NCBI RefSeq assembly: GCF_014192475.1
Contig: NZ_JACHXZ010000001.1
Coordinates: 978,110 to 1,042,109 of the forward strand
Source: Simiduia aestuariiviva
GTDB lineage: Bacteria; Pseudomonadota; Gammaproteobacteria; Pseudomonadales; Cellvibrionaceae
Direction: 5' to 3'
Length of the DNA: 64,000 bases
This document shows positions 41,194-49,548 of the stretch, in pieces. A program made the position numbers and the translations under genes. The notes under the pieces were generated by a model. The model was not told the origin of the DNA, made no database searches, and saw only the letters and a program-made list of their open reading frames with translations. Every line of letters starts with the position of its first letter. The first letter of the stretch is position 1.

Positions 41194-42387
41194 ATGCCAC
41201 AGCTCGTCGAAATACAGCAGTCGCCCAATGTGTTAGCCGCTGATTATAAGCACGCTGCCGTGGGGGCTCGGATTATGCTCACCGGCCACATCCACCAAGC
41301 TATGCCAGACTGCGCCGGCGAGGCCTATCAGCAACATTGGGATTGCCTAAACCGCTATGGCGAAGAGCGCTTTGATGAAGAGTTTACCGTGGTCGAGCGG
41401 GTGCGCGCGGGCTTTGCTCATTTGATTGAGGCGAGTGCGGGAAACATCGCCTTGGGCACCAGTGTGCACGAGCTGTTCGTCCGGTTTCTGTCTGCGCTGC
41501 CGCTGGCAAAACGGCCGCGAATTATCGCCAGTGACGCGGAGTACCCCTCGGTGGCGCGCCAGTTGGCTCGTTTGGCTGAAGCGGGTGTTGAAGTTATCCT
41601 GGAGCCCGCCAATCCGGCCAGTACATTGGTGGAGCGATTGGGGCGCCATATCAACGATAAAACGGCTGCCGTGTGTGCCTCGTCGGTGAATTTTGAAACG
41701 GGCCATCAGAGCCTTGAGCTGGATACCTTGATGCCTTTGTGCGCGGCGCATGGCGTCGAATTATTTGTTGATGCCTACCACTCCATTAACGTGCTGTCCT
41801 TTTCTGTGGCCGATTACAATTTACAGCAGGCATTCGTGGTGGGCGGTGGCGCTAAGTATTGTCAGATGGGCAGTGGCTTGGCGTTTATGCACGTGCCACC
41901 CGGCCGAGATTTTCGCCCAGTGGTCACCGGTTGGTTTGGCGGGTTCGACCCCATAGTTGACAGCCCCGCACAAACGCCCTTGGCCTACGCCGATGGTGGC
42001 GCGCGTTTTGGGGGATCCAGTCAGGACATGTTGCCCCTGTTTCGGGCCGCTAAGGTGTTTGACTATTTTGAGCGCAGGGCATTAACGCCGGATTTTCTAG
42101 ACGAAGTGCACCACCACCAATTGGCCCATTTGGCAAAGTGCTTCACCGATGCATGCTTTGCTCCCGCACACATTCAATTGTCCACGTCAGTGGAATACAT
42201 GGGCGGGTTTCTGTCGTTTTCTTCGCCCTACGCACAGCAACTCAGTGAAGCCATGCGCGACCGCGGCGTCCACACGGACTTCCGTAAGCAATGGCTGCGC
42301 ATGGGGCCTGCGCCCTACCTGTGCGATGAGCAGCTAGAAGACGCCATTGGCGCGTTGGCGGAATCCGTGCAGGAAGTGTGTACTTAA
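41194..42387 (+). CDS. Class V aminotransferase-fold PLP enzyme (kynureninase/cysteine desulfurase-like)
   Basis: A 397-residue fold-type I PLP enzyme. The internal lysine is in 'FVVGGGAKYCQMGSGLAFMH', the PLP aspartate in 'GVELFVDAYHSINVL', and substrate-side segments are 'CASSVNFETGHQSLELD' and 'GGARFGGSSQDMLPLFRA'. The sequence is nearest by eye to kynureninase-like members, but no kynurenine pathway genes are nearby, so the reaction is left open. The C-terminal four bases overlap the end of the convergent ychJ gene. Confidence 0.82.
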   Translation: MPQLVEIQQSPNVLAADYKHAAVGARIMLTGHIHQAMPDCAGEAYQQHWDCLNRYGEERFDEEFTVVERVRAGFAHLIEASAGNIALGTSVHELFVRFLSALPLAKRPRIIASDAEYPSVARQLARLAEAGVEVILEPANPASTLVERLGRHINDKTAAVCASSVNFETGHQSLELDTLMPLCAAHGVELFVDAYHSINVLSFSVADYNLQQAFVVGGGAKYCQMGSGLAFMHVPPGRDFRPVVTGWFGGFDPIVDSPAQTPLAYADGGARFGGSSQDMLPLFRAAKVFDYFERRALTPDFLDEVHHHQLAHLAKCFTDACFAPAHIQLSTSVEYMGGFLSFSSPYAQQLSEAMRDRGVHTDFRKQWLRMGPAPYLCDEQLEDAIGALAESVQEVCT

Positions 42388-42857
42388 GACGCCGCAGCCA
42401 TTGCGCCGAGACAGCACTGCTTGTGTTTCTTTCCGCTGCCGCAAGGGCAGCGGTCATTGCGACCTACGACGGTGGCTTTGAGTTTGGGCGGCTCGCTACG
42501 GGCGTAGCGCCAATGGCCGTCTTCCTGCACGAAGTGGGATAGATCGTGCAGATGGTGCAGTAACCCATCCTGTTGGTACCAGCATTCAAACTCCACCGTG
42601 TCGCCTTGGGCTTGACGCACCATAAGCTGGCCAAACTCCGCGGCGCTGAGCCATTGCGCCAGCGCCTCGCGATCAATATCGGCGCGCGCAGCGCTCGCCC
42701 AGCTCCGGACAATGTATTCGAGGTCTTTTATTGCATGGGCCGCAAACCGCGAGCGCATAAGGGCTTTGGGGCTATCCGCTGGGGCGCCCGCGTGCAGGGG
42801 CGCGCAGCACTGCTGATAGGGTTGGCCGCTACAGCAGGGGCAGATATCGGGTAGCAT
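42384..42857 (-). CDS. ychJ: YchJ family SEC-C metal-binding protein
   Basis: A 157-residue protein of the YchJ/UPF0225 family. An N-terminal CxCxxxxCC zinc motif lies in 'CPCCSGQPYQQCC', a central NTF2-like domain contains 'WYQQDGLLHHLHDLSHFVQE', and a second SEC-C motif closes the chain in 'RNDRCPCGSGKKHKQCC'. SEC-C motifs bind zinc and often mediate contacts with the translation or secretion machinery; the exact role of YchJ is not settled. It is convergent with the class V enzyme, overlapping it by four bases. Confidence 0.92.
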   Translation of the reverse strand: MLPDICPCCSGQPYQQCCAPLHAGAPADSPKALMRSRFAAHAIKDLEYIVRSWASAARADIDREALAQWLSAAEFGQLMVRQAQGDTVEFECWYQQDGLLHHLHDLSHFVQEDGHWRYARSEPPKLKATVVGRNDRCPCGSGKKHKQCCLGAMAAAS

Positions 42858-42986
42858 TTCTGTTCCTTTTTAGGTATTTTGCCAGCCTTTCGCCAACTGG
42901 AAGGCGAGGGCGGTGATGCCAGTCTATTTGAGCTGGCCTACTATAATGCAAAGCCCGCCTAGGCCTAACCCCAAGACGATCTACCC

Positions 42987-44138
42987 ATGACCGATTTTGA
43001 CGATATTCGACCCTACCGCGATGACGAAGTGGCGCCCGTACTGGCCCGCATTGTCAAAGACCCCGAGCTGCAAACTGCCGTTGCGGCATTGAAATTTCCC
43101 ACCTTGACCAAGTTGCTGCCGTGGTTGATGCGGCCACTGGTGGCAATGAAGTTAAAGTCGCAGTTGGCCGGTATCGAAACCGTCCACAGTTTGCAGGAGT
43201 TGGTGTCGCACTACTTGCATGCCATGCTTGAGAAAAAATCAAACGGCGTGACTGCGAGCGGTTTAGAAAAGCTCGATCGCAATCAGGCCTACCTGTTCGT
43301 CAGCAATCATCGCGACATCGCCATGGATCCAGCCATGGTGAACTATGTGTTATTTCAGAATCAATTTCAGACGCTTCAAATTGCCATTGGCGACAATCTG
43401 CTCACTAAGCCTTACGTGTCGGATTTGATGCGTTTGAACAAGAGTTTTATCGTCAATCGCTCTGCCAAAGCACCGCGCGAGAAGCTCAAGGCGGCAAAAT
43501 ACCTCTCGTCTTATATTCACCATGCATTGTGTGAGCAGAAATCCAATGTTTGGGTCGCCCAGCGTGAAGGGCGCGCAAAAGATGGCCGCGATAAAACCAA
43601 TTCTGCCGTGGTGGGTATGTTCGCCTTGAGTCGGCCAAAAACCCAGTCTCTAGGCGACTATTTGGCAGAGCTGAAAATAGTGCCGGTGTCTATTTCCTAT
43701 GAATGGGACCCCTGCGACCTCGCCAAAAGCCGTGAGCTGTATGTACTCAAAACGGAGGGCAGCTACCAAAAAGGCGAGCACGAAGATGTGGCCAGTATTG
43801 CCGCCGGAATCAATGGCCATAAAGGGCGCATCCACTTAAGTTTCGGTGACGTAATTCAAGGCGATTTTAAGGGTACCGATGAGGTGGCCGCGGAAATCGA
43901 TCGACAGGTGCTGAAAAACTATGTGTTGCACCCCAGCAACTGCTTGGCTTTTCAACTGTTGACCGGCACTGTGCCGGCGGTGGGCGTGGGCGAGAACGAC
44001 CAGCCCTTTAACCCCGCTGACTACCCCACGGAACACGCGGAACTGCAGCGGCGCATTGCCGGACTTAACGACGAGCAGCGCGATTTACTGTTGGGTATTT
44101 ACGCCAACCCCGTACAGGCAAAATTGTCTGAGTCGTGA
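42987..44138 (+). CDS. 1-acylglycerol-3-phosphate acyltransferase-like protein
   Basis: A 383-residue protein with a PlsC-type acyltransferase core. 'YLFVSNHRDIAMDPAMVNYV' gives the catalytic His and Asp; here five residues separate them where the common motif has four, a variant I associate with marine gammaproteobacterial members. 'RLNKSFIVNRSAKAPREKL' and 'VWVAQREGRAKDGRDKTN' are the later acyltransferase blocks (the second resembling FPEG). It would transfer acyl chains to a glycerophosphate-type acceptor in the inner membrane. It stands alone, convergent with a small membrane-anchored gene. Confidence 0.82.
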   Translation: MTDFDDIRPYRDDEVAPVLARIVKDPELQTAVAALKFPTLTKLLPWLMRPLVAMKLKSQLAGIETVHSLQELVSHYLHAMLEKKSNGVTASGLEKLDRNQAYLFVSNHRDIAMDPAMVNYVLFQNQFQTLQIAIGDNLLTKPYVSDLMRLNKSFIVNRSAKAPREKLKAAKYLSSYIHHALCEQKSNVWVAQREGRAKDGRDKTNSAVVGMFALSRPKTQSLGDYLAELKIVPVSISYEWDPCDLAKSRELYVLKTEGSYQKGEHEDVASIAAGINGHKGRIHLSFGDVIQGDFKGTDEVAAEIDRQVLKNYVLHPSNCLAFQLLTGTVPAVGVGENDQPFNPADYPTEHAELQRRIAGLNDEQRDLLLGIYANPVQAKLSES

Positions 44139-44151
44139 TCCCGGAAATTAG

Positions 44152-44592
44152 CTAGCGCTTTGACGCCGGCGCAACCAGTAGCTTGACCAATTGGTTGCTC
44201 TCGGCGGACGTGATGCATTGAGCGTTCAGTTGTTTGGTGGATAGCTGCTCGCTCAGGAATGCTTGGCCCTCGGGCACGACATCCACCAAAAACAACAGCG
44301 AGTTCGTTTTTTCATATTCATTGTAATTCGCAGAGCGCGGGTCTACGTGCAGGGTGACAATTTTGCCTTGCACGTCGCCCCGGATAGCGGCCTCACAAAC
44401 GCCGGTACCGGCGAAGGCACCAAATTTGGGTCGCGAAGTGACAATGCCGAGGGCGTGTTTGGTATCGCTGCGGGTGCGCTCGTCCGACCTGCGCTGATCG
44501 GTGGCAAAATAGGTAATGAGGCCCACCAATACGATGAGCAGTAGGGCGCTGATAAAAAGGATGGTTAATTGCCGCTGGTAGGGCGTGATCAT
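44152..44592 (-). CDS. Hypothetical membrane-anchored protein
   Basis: A 146-residue protein with one N-terminal membrane helix ('LTILFISALLLIVLVGLITY') followed by a charged linker and a small soluble domain with two cysteines ('GVCEAAIRGDVQGKIVTLHV' and 'LNAQCITS'). It would face the periplasm. I recognise no family. It ends 13 bases from the acyltransferase stop on the other strand. Confidence 0.6.
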   Translation of the reverse strand: MITPYQRQLTILFISALLLIVLVGLITYFATDQRRSDERTRSDTKHALGIVTSRPKFGAFAGTGVCEAAIRGDVQGKIVTLHVDPRSANYNEYEKTNSLLFLVDVVPEGQAFLSEQLSTKQLNAQCITSAESNQLVKLLVAPASKR

Positions 44593-44700
44593 GTGGGCTC
44601 GGCCATTGGCTGGTGAATAGGGCGTTGATCTGAGTGTAGTCTAGCTGTGCGGCGATCGTCAGCCTGACCTGTCGACGCAAAGTCGGTACACTGGAGCGCG

Positions 44701-44760
44701 GCTGAGGGTGCCTGAGAGTGACTAAAAGTGATTAAGAGTGACTAAGAGTGATTAAGGGTG
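44701..44760 (+). repeat. Six-fold 10-bp tandem repeat upstream of the SDR-dinG operon
   Basis: Six consecutive 10-base blocks all end in GTG: GCTGAGGGTG, CCTGAGAGTG, ACTAAAAGTG, ATTAAGAGTG, ACTAAGAGTG and ATTAAGGGTG. The inner four also alternate ACTAA/ATTAA, giving a 20-bp higher-order unit. It lies 84 bases before the SDR start. Confidence 0.85.
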
Positions 44761-44843
44761 CGCGATCCGATAACAAATACCCACAATTTGCAATGCATGC
44801 GCGCCAAACCAGCGGATGGAGTCAATTCTAGAGGGAACTTTTT

Positions 44844-45638
44844 ATGGCAGATTTTTTTGCAGGGCGACATATCTGGCTCACGGGTGCGTCGTCTGGCATA
44901 GGCGCGGCACTGGCTCAGTTGCTCGCCGAGCGCGGTGCTCACCTGACGCTGTGCGCACGGCGCCAATCGGTTTTAGAGCAAGTGCGAGCCGGCTTGGCGC
45001 ACCCCGAGCGCCACAGGGTTGTGGTGTTGGACTTAGCGGCGCCGGAAGACGTATTGGCACAGGTGCAAGGGCGCGCGGAAACAGATCCCGTCGACATGTT
45101 GATCAACAACGCGGGCATTGCTCAGCGTGGGCGCGCCGATGAAACGCACTTCTCCGTCGACCGCCGCGTTATGGAAGTGAATTATCTGGGCGCGGTGGCG
45201 ATGACCAAGGCACTGATGCCGGCACTGGTGGCCTCGGGCCGTGGGGTGGTGGCATCTGTGGCCAGTGTGTCCGGTTTGTTGGGGTCACAGGGACGCTCCG
45301 CGTATAGTGCCTCAAAGCATGCGCTGATGGGCTTTATGGAAAGCTTGCGCGCTGAAATGCACGGCAAATTGCAGGTGACAGTTGCCTGTCCAAGTTGGGT
45401 CAAAACACAAATTTCCGTTAACTCGCTCACCCCAGCCGGTGATGCATTGGGGGTGATGGAGCCAGGGATCGCCAATGGCCTGAGTGCTGAGGCCTGTGCA
45501 GTGGCTATTTTGGATGCCATTGAGCGGGGCCGGGATCAGGTGGTTATTGGCAAAGGTATCAGTGCACTCGCGCCTACCGTTAAGCGCTTTTTTCCGAGCA
45601 TTTTTACACGCATGAATCGCAATCGAGTCTATCGCTAA
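44844..45638 (+). CDS. Short-chain dehydrogenase/reductase (SDR)
   Basis: A 264-residue classical SDR. The nucleotide-binding motif is 'LTGASSGIGAALAQLLAERG', the structural motif is 'MLINNAGIAQRG', and the catalytic set is S in 'VASVSGLLGSQG' with Y-x-x-x-K in 'SAYSASKHALMGFMESLR'. An Arg after the third strand ('LCARRQSV') favours NADP(H). A C-terminal basic tail with 'TVKRFFPSIFTRMNRNRVYR' resembles membrane-associated lipid-type SDRs such as DHRS7-like enzymes. The substrate is unknown. Its stop shares one base with the dinG start. Confidence 0.88.
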   Translation: MADFFAGRHIWLTGASSGIGAALAQLLAERGAHLTLCARRQSVLEQVRAGLAHPERHRVVVLDLAAPEDVLAQVQGRAETDPVDMLINNAGIAQRGRADETHFSVDRRVMEVNYLGAVAMTKALMPALVASGRGVVASVASVSGLLGSQGRSAYSASKHALMGFMESLRAEMHGKLQVTVACPSWVKTQISVNSLTPAGDALGVMEPGIANGLSAEACAVAILDAIERGRDQVVIGKGISALAPTVKRFFPSIFTRMNRNRVYR

Positions 45639-47764
45639 TGGCGCTGAACGCCGACATCAAAAAAACCATTCAAACGGCCTACAGTCAGTTTTTAGATGCC
45701 CGTGAACTTAAACCGCGCTATGGGCAAAAACTCATGATCGCGGAAATTGCGCGCACCTTGGGTGGCATTGAATTGGATGATGAAGGCGTGCGCGTGGGAG
45801 AGCGGCACATCTGCGTGGTTGAAGCGGGTACCGGTACCGGTAAAACCGTGGCCTATTTACTGGCCGCTATTCCCGTGGCGAAAGCGTTAGGTAAAAAGTT
45901 GGTGGTGTCTACGGCCACCGTCGCGCTGCAAGAACAAATTGTTTACAAAGATTTACCCGATCTAAAACGCCAATCGGGTTTGAATTTTACTTTCGCGCTT
46001 GCCAAGGGCCGCGGTCGCTACTTGTGTTTGTCTAAACTCGATCGGATTCTCACCGATGTGGATGCCGCCAACGCCAGTGATCAAGCGCTCTATGAAGACG
46101 AATACCCGCAGGTCGATGAGCAGGCCTTGACCATATACCAGTCCATGATGGACGCGCTCGCGGCCAATAAATGGGCCGGCGACAAAGACGAATGGGCGGA
46201 CGAAATTGAGCCACAGGTGTGGTCGAGAGTGACCACGGATCATCGCCAGTGCACGGGCAGGCGCTGTTCCAATGTGGCATCCTGCAGTTTTATTAAATCG
46301 CGTGATTCGCTGGGCAGTTTTGATGTGATTGTCGCCAATCACGATTTGGTGCTCGCAGATTTGGCCTTGGGCGGCGGCGCCATATTGCCCGACCCGGCCG
46401 ATACCTTTTACATCTTTGATGAAGGCCATCACCTGCCAGACAAAGCCCTCAATCATTTTGCCGAACACTCCCGTTTAATTGGCACGCTCAAATGGCTGGA
46501 ACAAACCAACAAAGTGCAGGGTGCTATGTTGGGTGAGATCAGTGGCGCGGGCAATATTGATCGCTTTGCCGAGCAATTGCCGTCGGCCATACAGGACGTC
46601 AAGCGCAATTTGGAATTGGTCTACCCAATGATTACCCAACTCGCCGAGCGAATTGAAGACCCCGATCGCTCGCCGCGCTACCGGTTTGAACAGGGTCGCG
46701 TCCCTGAGCCGTTGCGCGAAGTGAGTGTCGAGCTGAAACAAACTTTCGATCGACTGGCTGAATTGCTGGGCAAAATGAATCGCGAGGTTGAGGAGGCGCT
46801 GGAGTCTAGCCACTGCGACGTGCCCAAAGTGGATTTGGAAACGTGGTTTCCGCAGATCGGCGTTTGGCAATCCCGTGCTGAAGCGAATTTGGCGCTCTGG
46901 GCCAGTTATGCCGAGCCCGAAATGGACGGTGCCTTGCCAAAAGCGCGCTGGATAACGCTGGTCGATTTTGGTGGCAGTATCGATTATGAAATTTGTTCCA
47001 GCCCCATATTGGCGGCGCGCACACTGGAGTACAGTTTGTGGAATCGCTGTTGTGGGGCGGTGGTGACGTCGGCAACGCTCACGGCACTTGGAAAATTTGA
47101 TCGATTGAAAATGCGCGCAGGTACGCCCGATAACGCCCACTATGCCATCGTGCCGAGCCCCTTTGACTTTAATAAGGCCGTGTTGCGCATTCCCAAAATG
47201 GCACAGGATGCCAGTGACAGTGTCAACCACACGCTTGCGATCATCGAGGGTTTGCCAGATCTTTTGGCTGAACACAATGCGAGCTTAGTGTTGTTTGCGT
47301 CGCGCCGGCAGATGCTCGATGTTTACGATGGCTTGCCACTTGCGTGGCGCGAACATATTTTGATGCAGGGCGACAAGTCGAAGCAGGAGATGATCAGCGC
47401 GCACAAGCAGCGCGTGGATGACGGCCAACCGAGCGTGTTGTTTGGCTTGGCGAGTTTTGCCGAGGGCGTGGATTTGCCCGGCGGCTATTGCCAGCACGTG
47501 ATCATCGCGAAGATTCCCTTCGCAGTACCTGATGATCCGGTAGAGGCGTCGCTGTCGGAGTGGATTGAGGCGCGTGGTGGCAACCCCTTTATGGAGATCA
47601 CTGTGCCCGATGCAGCGCTTAAGTTGGTGCAGGCGTGCGGGCGTTTGCTGCGCACGGAAGCGGATTCTGGCGCCATTACCTTGCTCGATAATCGCCTGTT
47701 GACGCGCCGCTATGGCAAAGCCATATTAAATTCGTTACCGCCGTTTCGGCGGGAGCTCAACTAG
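45638..47764 (+). CDS. dinG: ATP-dependent DNA helicase DinG
   Basis: A 708-residue XPD-like superfamily 2 helicase. Walker A is 'VEAGTGTGKTVAYLLA', the motif II box is DEGH at residue 261 ('FYIFDEGHHLPD'), and the iron-sulfur cluster cysteines are one in 'GRGRYLCLSK' and three in 'CTGRRCSNVASC'. 'FGLASFAEGVDLPGGYCQHV' and 'QACGRLLRTEADSGAI' are motifs V and VI. DinG unwinds R-loops and replication-blocking structures. The length matches the Escherichia coli protein. It overlaps the SDR by one base and is followed six bases later by the yqcC-like gene. Confidence 0.94.
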   Translation: MALNADIKKTIQTAYSQFLDARELKPRYGQKLMIAEIARTLGGIELDDEGVRVGERHICVVEAGTGTGKTVAYLLAAIPVAKALGKKLVVSTATVALQEQIVYKDLPDLKRQSGLNFTFALAKGRGRYLCLSKLDRILTDVDAANASDQALYEDEYPQVDEQALTIYQSMMDALAANKWAGDKDEWADEIEPQVWSRVTTDHRQCTGRRCSNVASCSFIKSRDSLGSFDVIVANHDLVLADLALGGGAILPDPADTFYIFDEGHHLPDKALNHFAEHSRLIGTLKWLEQTNKVQGAMLGEISGAGNIDRFAEQLPSAIQDVKRNLELVYPMITQLAERIEDPDRSPRYRFEQGRVPEPLREVSVELKQTFDRLAELLGKMNREVEEALESSHCDVPKVDLETWFPQIGVWQSRAEANLALWASYAEPEMDGALPKARWITLVDFGGSIDYEICSSPILAARTLEYSLWNRCCGAVVTSATLTALGKFDRLKMRAGTPDNAHYAIVPSPFDFNKAVLRIPKMAQDASDSVNHTLAIIEGLPDLLAEHNASLVLFASRRQMLDVYDGLPLAWREHILMQGDKSKQEMISAHKQRVDDGQPSVLFGLASFAEGVDLPGGYCQHVIIAKIPFAVPDDPVEASLSEWIEARGGNPFMEITVPDAALKLVQACGRLLRTEADSGAITLLDNRLLTRRYGKAILNSLPPFRRELN

Positions 47765-47769
47765 CACAC

Positions 47770-48096
47770 ATGTACGATCAAAAACAACTGCTGCGCCACG
47801 CGTTAGAATCGCTCCAGTCGGCGCTTATAGCGAGGCAATACTGGGCCACTATGGCACCTACCCCCGAGGCCTTAGCCAGCGCCGCGCCCTTTTGCGTAGA
47901 TACCCTGAGTTTTCCCGAATGGTTACAGTTTGTGTGCATTCCTCGATTTCGCGCGCTGTGCGATGGCGGTGGCGCGCTTCCAGCCAATAGTAATATCAGC
48001 GCCATGGCAGAGTACTATTTTAAAACGCCTGAAGATCAACCTATTCGAGCAGCAATTGCGCGGATAGATGCACTGTTGAGCGCCGGCAGCAACTAA
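47770..48096 (+). CDS. yqcC: YqcC family protein (DUF446)
   Basis: A 108-residue small cytoplasmic protein. 'LESLQSALIARQYWATMAPT' and 'FCVDTLSFPEWLQFVCIPRF' are the family core, and 'SAMAEYYFKTPEDQPIRAAI' completes the usual domain. Its function is unknown. It is normally found beside truC in enterobacteria; here it is third in an SDR-dinG-yqcC run with a 5-base gap after dinG. Confidence 0.88.
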   Translation: MYDQKQLLRHALESLQSALIARQYWATMAPTPEALASAAPFCVDTLSFPEWLQFVCIPRFRALCDGGGALPANSNISAMAEYYFKTPEDQPIRAAIARIDALLSAGSN

Positions 48097-48282
48097 CCGA
48101 GAGATTCGCGATTTAGGCAGTGCAAATTCAGAAAAAGGGCCTGCTTTCAGTGGGGTTGCTTCGCTCAATCTCGCTGGTCTGGCCGTCTATCGCATAAGGG
48201 CTCGGTCAATGGTGACTTTCTAAGTCATTGAATTACTATAGCCTCCACCCAAATCAATTGAACCAGCGACAGGAAGATCACT

Positions 48283-49521
48283 GTGGTGTTACAAAAGTTA
48301 GCGGACAAACGTGTCTATCTCCCCATTGTTATTATTGCCACCTGCATCGGGCTGACCATGGTGTTAGGCGGCATGGAAAAGCCGCCTGAGGAAAAGGTGG
48401 CAGACGATGTGGCCCCGCTGGTAAAAGTGGAGCCCATTCGCTTTGAACCCATGCAGCTTTCTGTGACGTCGCAAGGGCTGGTGAAACCAAAATTTAACAC
48501 CCAATTAGTGGCACAGGTGAGCGGTGCGGTGACGTTTATTGCGCCCGAATTTGTGCGCGGTGGTTTTGTTAAAAAAGGCCAAATTCTGGCGCAGATTGAA
48601 GCAGCTGACTACCAATCACTGGTATTGGAAGCCAAGGCCGCATTGCTGTCTGCACGCGCCAGCCTGCAACAGGAAGAGGCGTTAAGTGCAGTGGCTAAGG
48701 ATGAGTGGAGCCGCATCAAAAATCGCAAACCCACCGCACTGAGCTTGCGCGAGCCGCAGCTGGCTCAAGAGCAAGCGCGCGTAAACGCCGCGGAGGCGGC
48801 GCTGGCGCGGGCTGAAAAAAATCTTGAACGCACCCGCATTCGCGCGCCGTTCCACGCGCTGGTGGAAACTCGCGATATAGGTATGGGCAGCTACGTCAAC
48901 CCCGGCGCACCCATCGCCAAAGTCTTGTCTGTCTCCGAGGCCGAAATTCGCTTGCCGGTGGCCGACAATGAGCTGAAATTTTTAGAGCAGCAGGGCGTGG
49001 GCGCGGAGGTCGTGTTGAGGGGCCAGCTCGAGGGTGAACCCGCCGAATGGAAGGCTCGCATTATTCGCACCGAAGGTGTGATTGATGAAAAGAGCCGCAT
49101 GGCCTACTTGGTTGCGCAAGTGCTGAACCCCTATGGTTTAGCGGCGCCCTCGGAAGGCGATGCGCCACTGGATCAAAAAACGCACCACGCGTTGCGATTT
49201 GGCAGCTACGTGCGCGCCGACATTAAAGGCATGTCCCTACCCAAGGCGGCATTGATTCCGCGTCACTTGGTCGTAGAAGGCCAGGTGCCCGTGCTCAATA
49301 GCGAGAGCAAATTGCAATTTAAGAAAGTGACAACATTGCGCGACCAGGGCGTAAAGGTGGTGGTGATCGATGGCGTCCAAGACCAAGATCAGTTGATTGT
49401 GTCCGCGTTGCAGTATCCCGTTGAAGGCATGACGTTGCGCTTGCCTGCGGTTAAATCTGCTCCCGGAAGTGGTCCAGAAGGTGAAACCGTTGTGGCCGAG
49501 CTGGCCAAATCCAAAGACTAA
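48283..49521 (+). CDS. RND efflux periplasmic adaptor (membrane fusion protein)
   Basis: A 412-residue adaptor starting at GTG 48283 with AGGAAG six bases upstream. One N-terminal membrane anchor ('LPIVIIATCIGLTMVLGG') is followed by the lipoyl half 'TQLVAQVSGAVTFIAPEFVR', a long helical hairpin (about residues 105-185, 'EQARVNAAEAALARAEKNLE') and the second lipoyl half 'RTRIRAPFHALVETRDIGMG'. Beta-barrel and membrane-proximal domains follow. It links the inner-membrane pump to an outer-membrane channel not encoded here. The permease gene begins 27 bases later. Confidence 0.92.
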   Translation: MVLQKLADKRVYLPIVIIATCIGLTMVLGGMEKPPEEKVADDVAPLVKVEPIRFEPMQLSVTSQGLVKPKFNTQLVAQVSGAVTFIAPEFVRGGFVKKGQILAQIEAADYQSLVLEAKAALLSARASLQQEEALSAVAKDEWSRIKNRKPTALSLREPQLAQEQARVNAAEAALARAEKNLERTRIRAPFHALVETRDIGMGSYVNPGAPIAKVLSVSEAEIRLPVADNELKFLEQQGVGAEVVLRGQLEGEPAEWKARIIRTEGVIDEKSRMAYLVAQVLNPYGLAAPSEGDAPLDQKTHHALRFGSYVRADIKGMSLPKAALIPRHLVVEGQVPVLNSESKLQFKKVTTLRDQGVKVVVIDGVQDQDQLIVSALQYPVEGMTLRLPAVKSAPGSGPEGETVVAELAKSKD

Positions 49522-49548
49522 TCGAATCGAATTCAAGGGACCGCACAC

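Noticed and set aside
44701-44760. Short CRISPR-like array
   Set aside because: The 10-bp units are contiguous without spacers, so this is a simple tandem repeat; no CRISPR array or cas gene is seen in the window.
46475-47275. 266-codon frame antisense to dinG
   Set aside because: dinG is a clear full-length helicase on the other strand; the antisense frame is a by-product of its codon bias.
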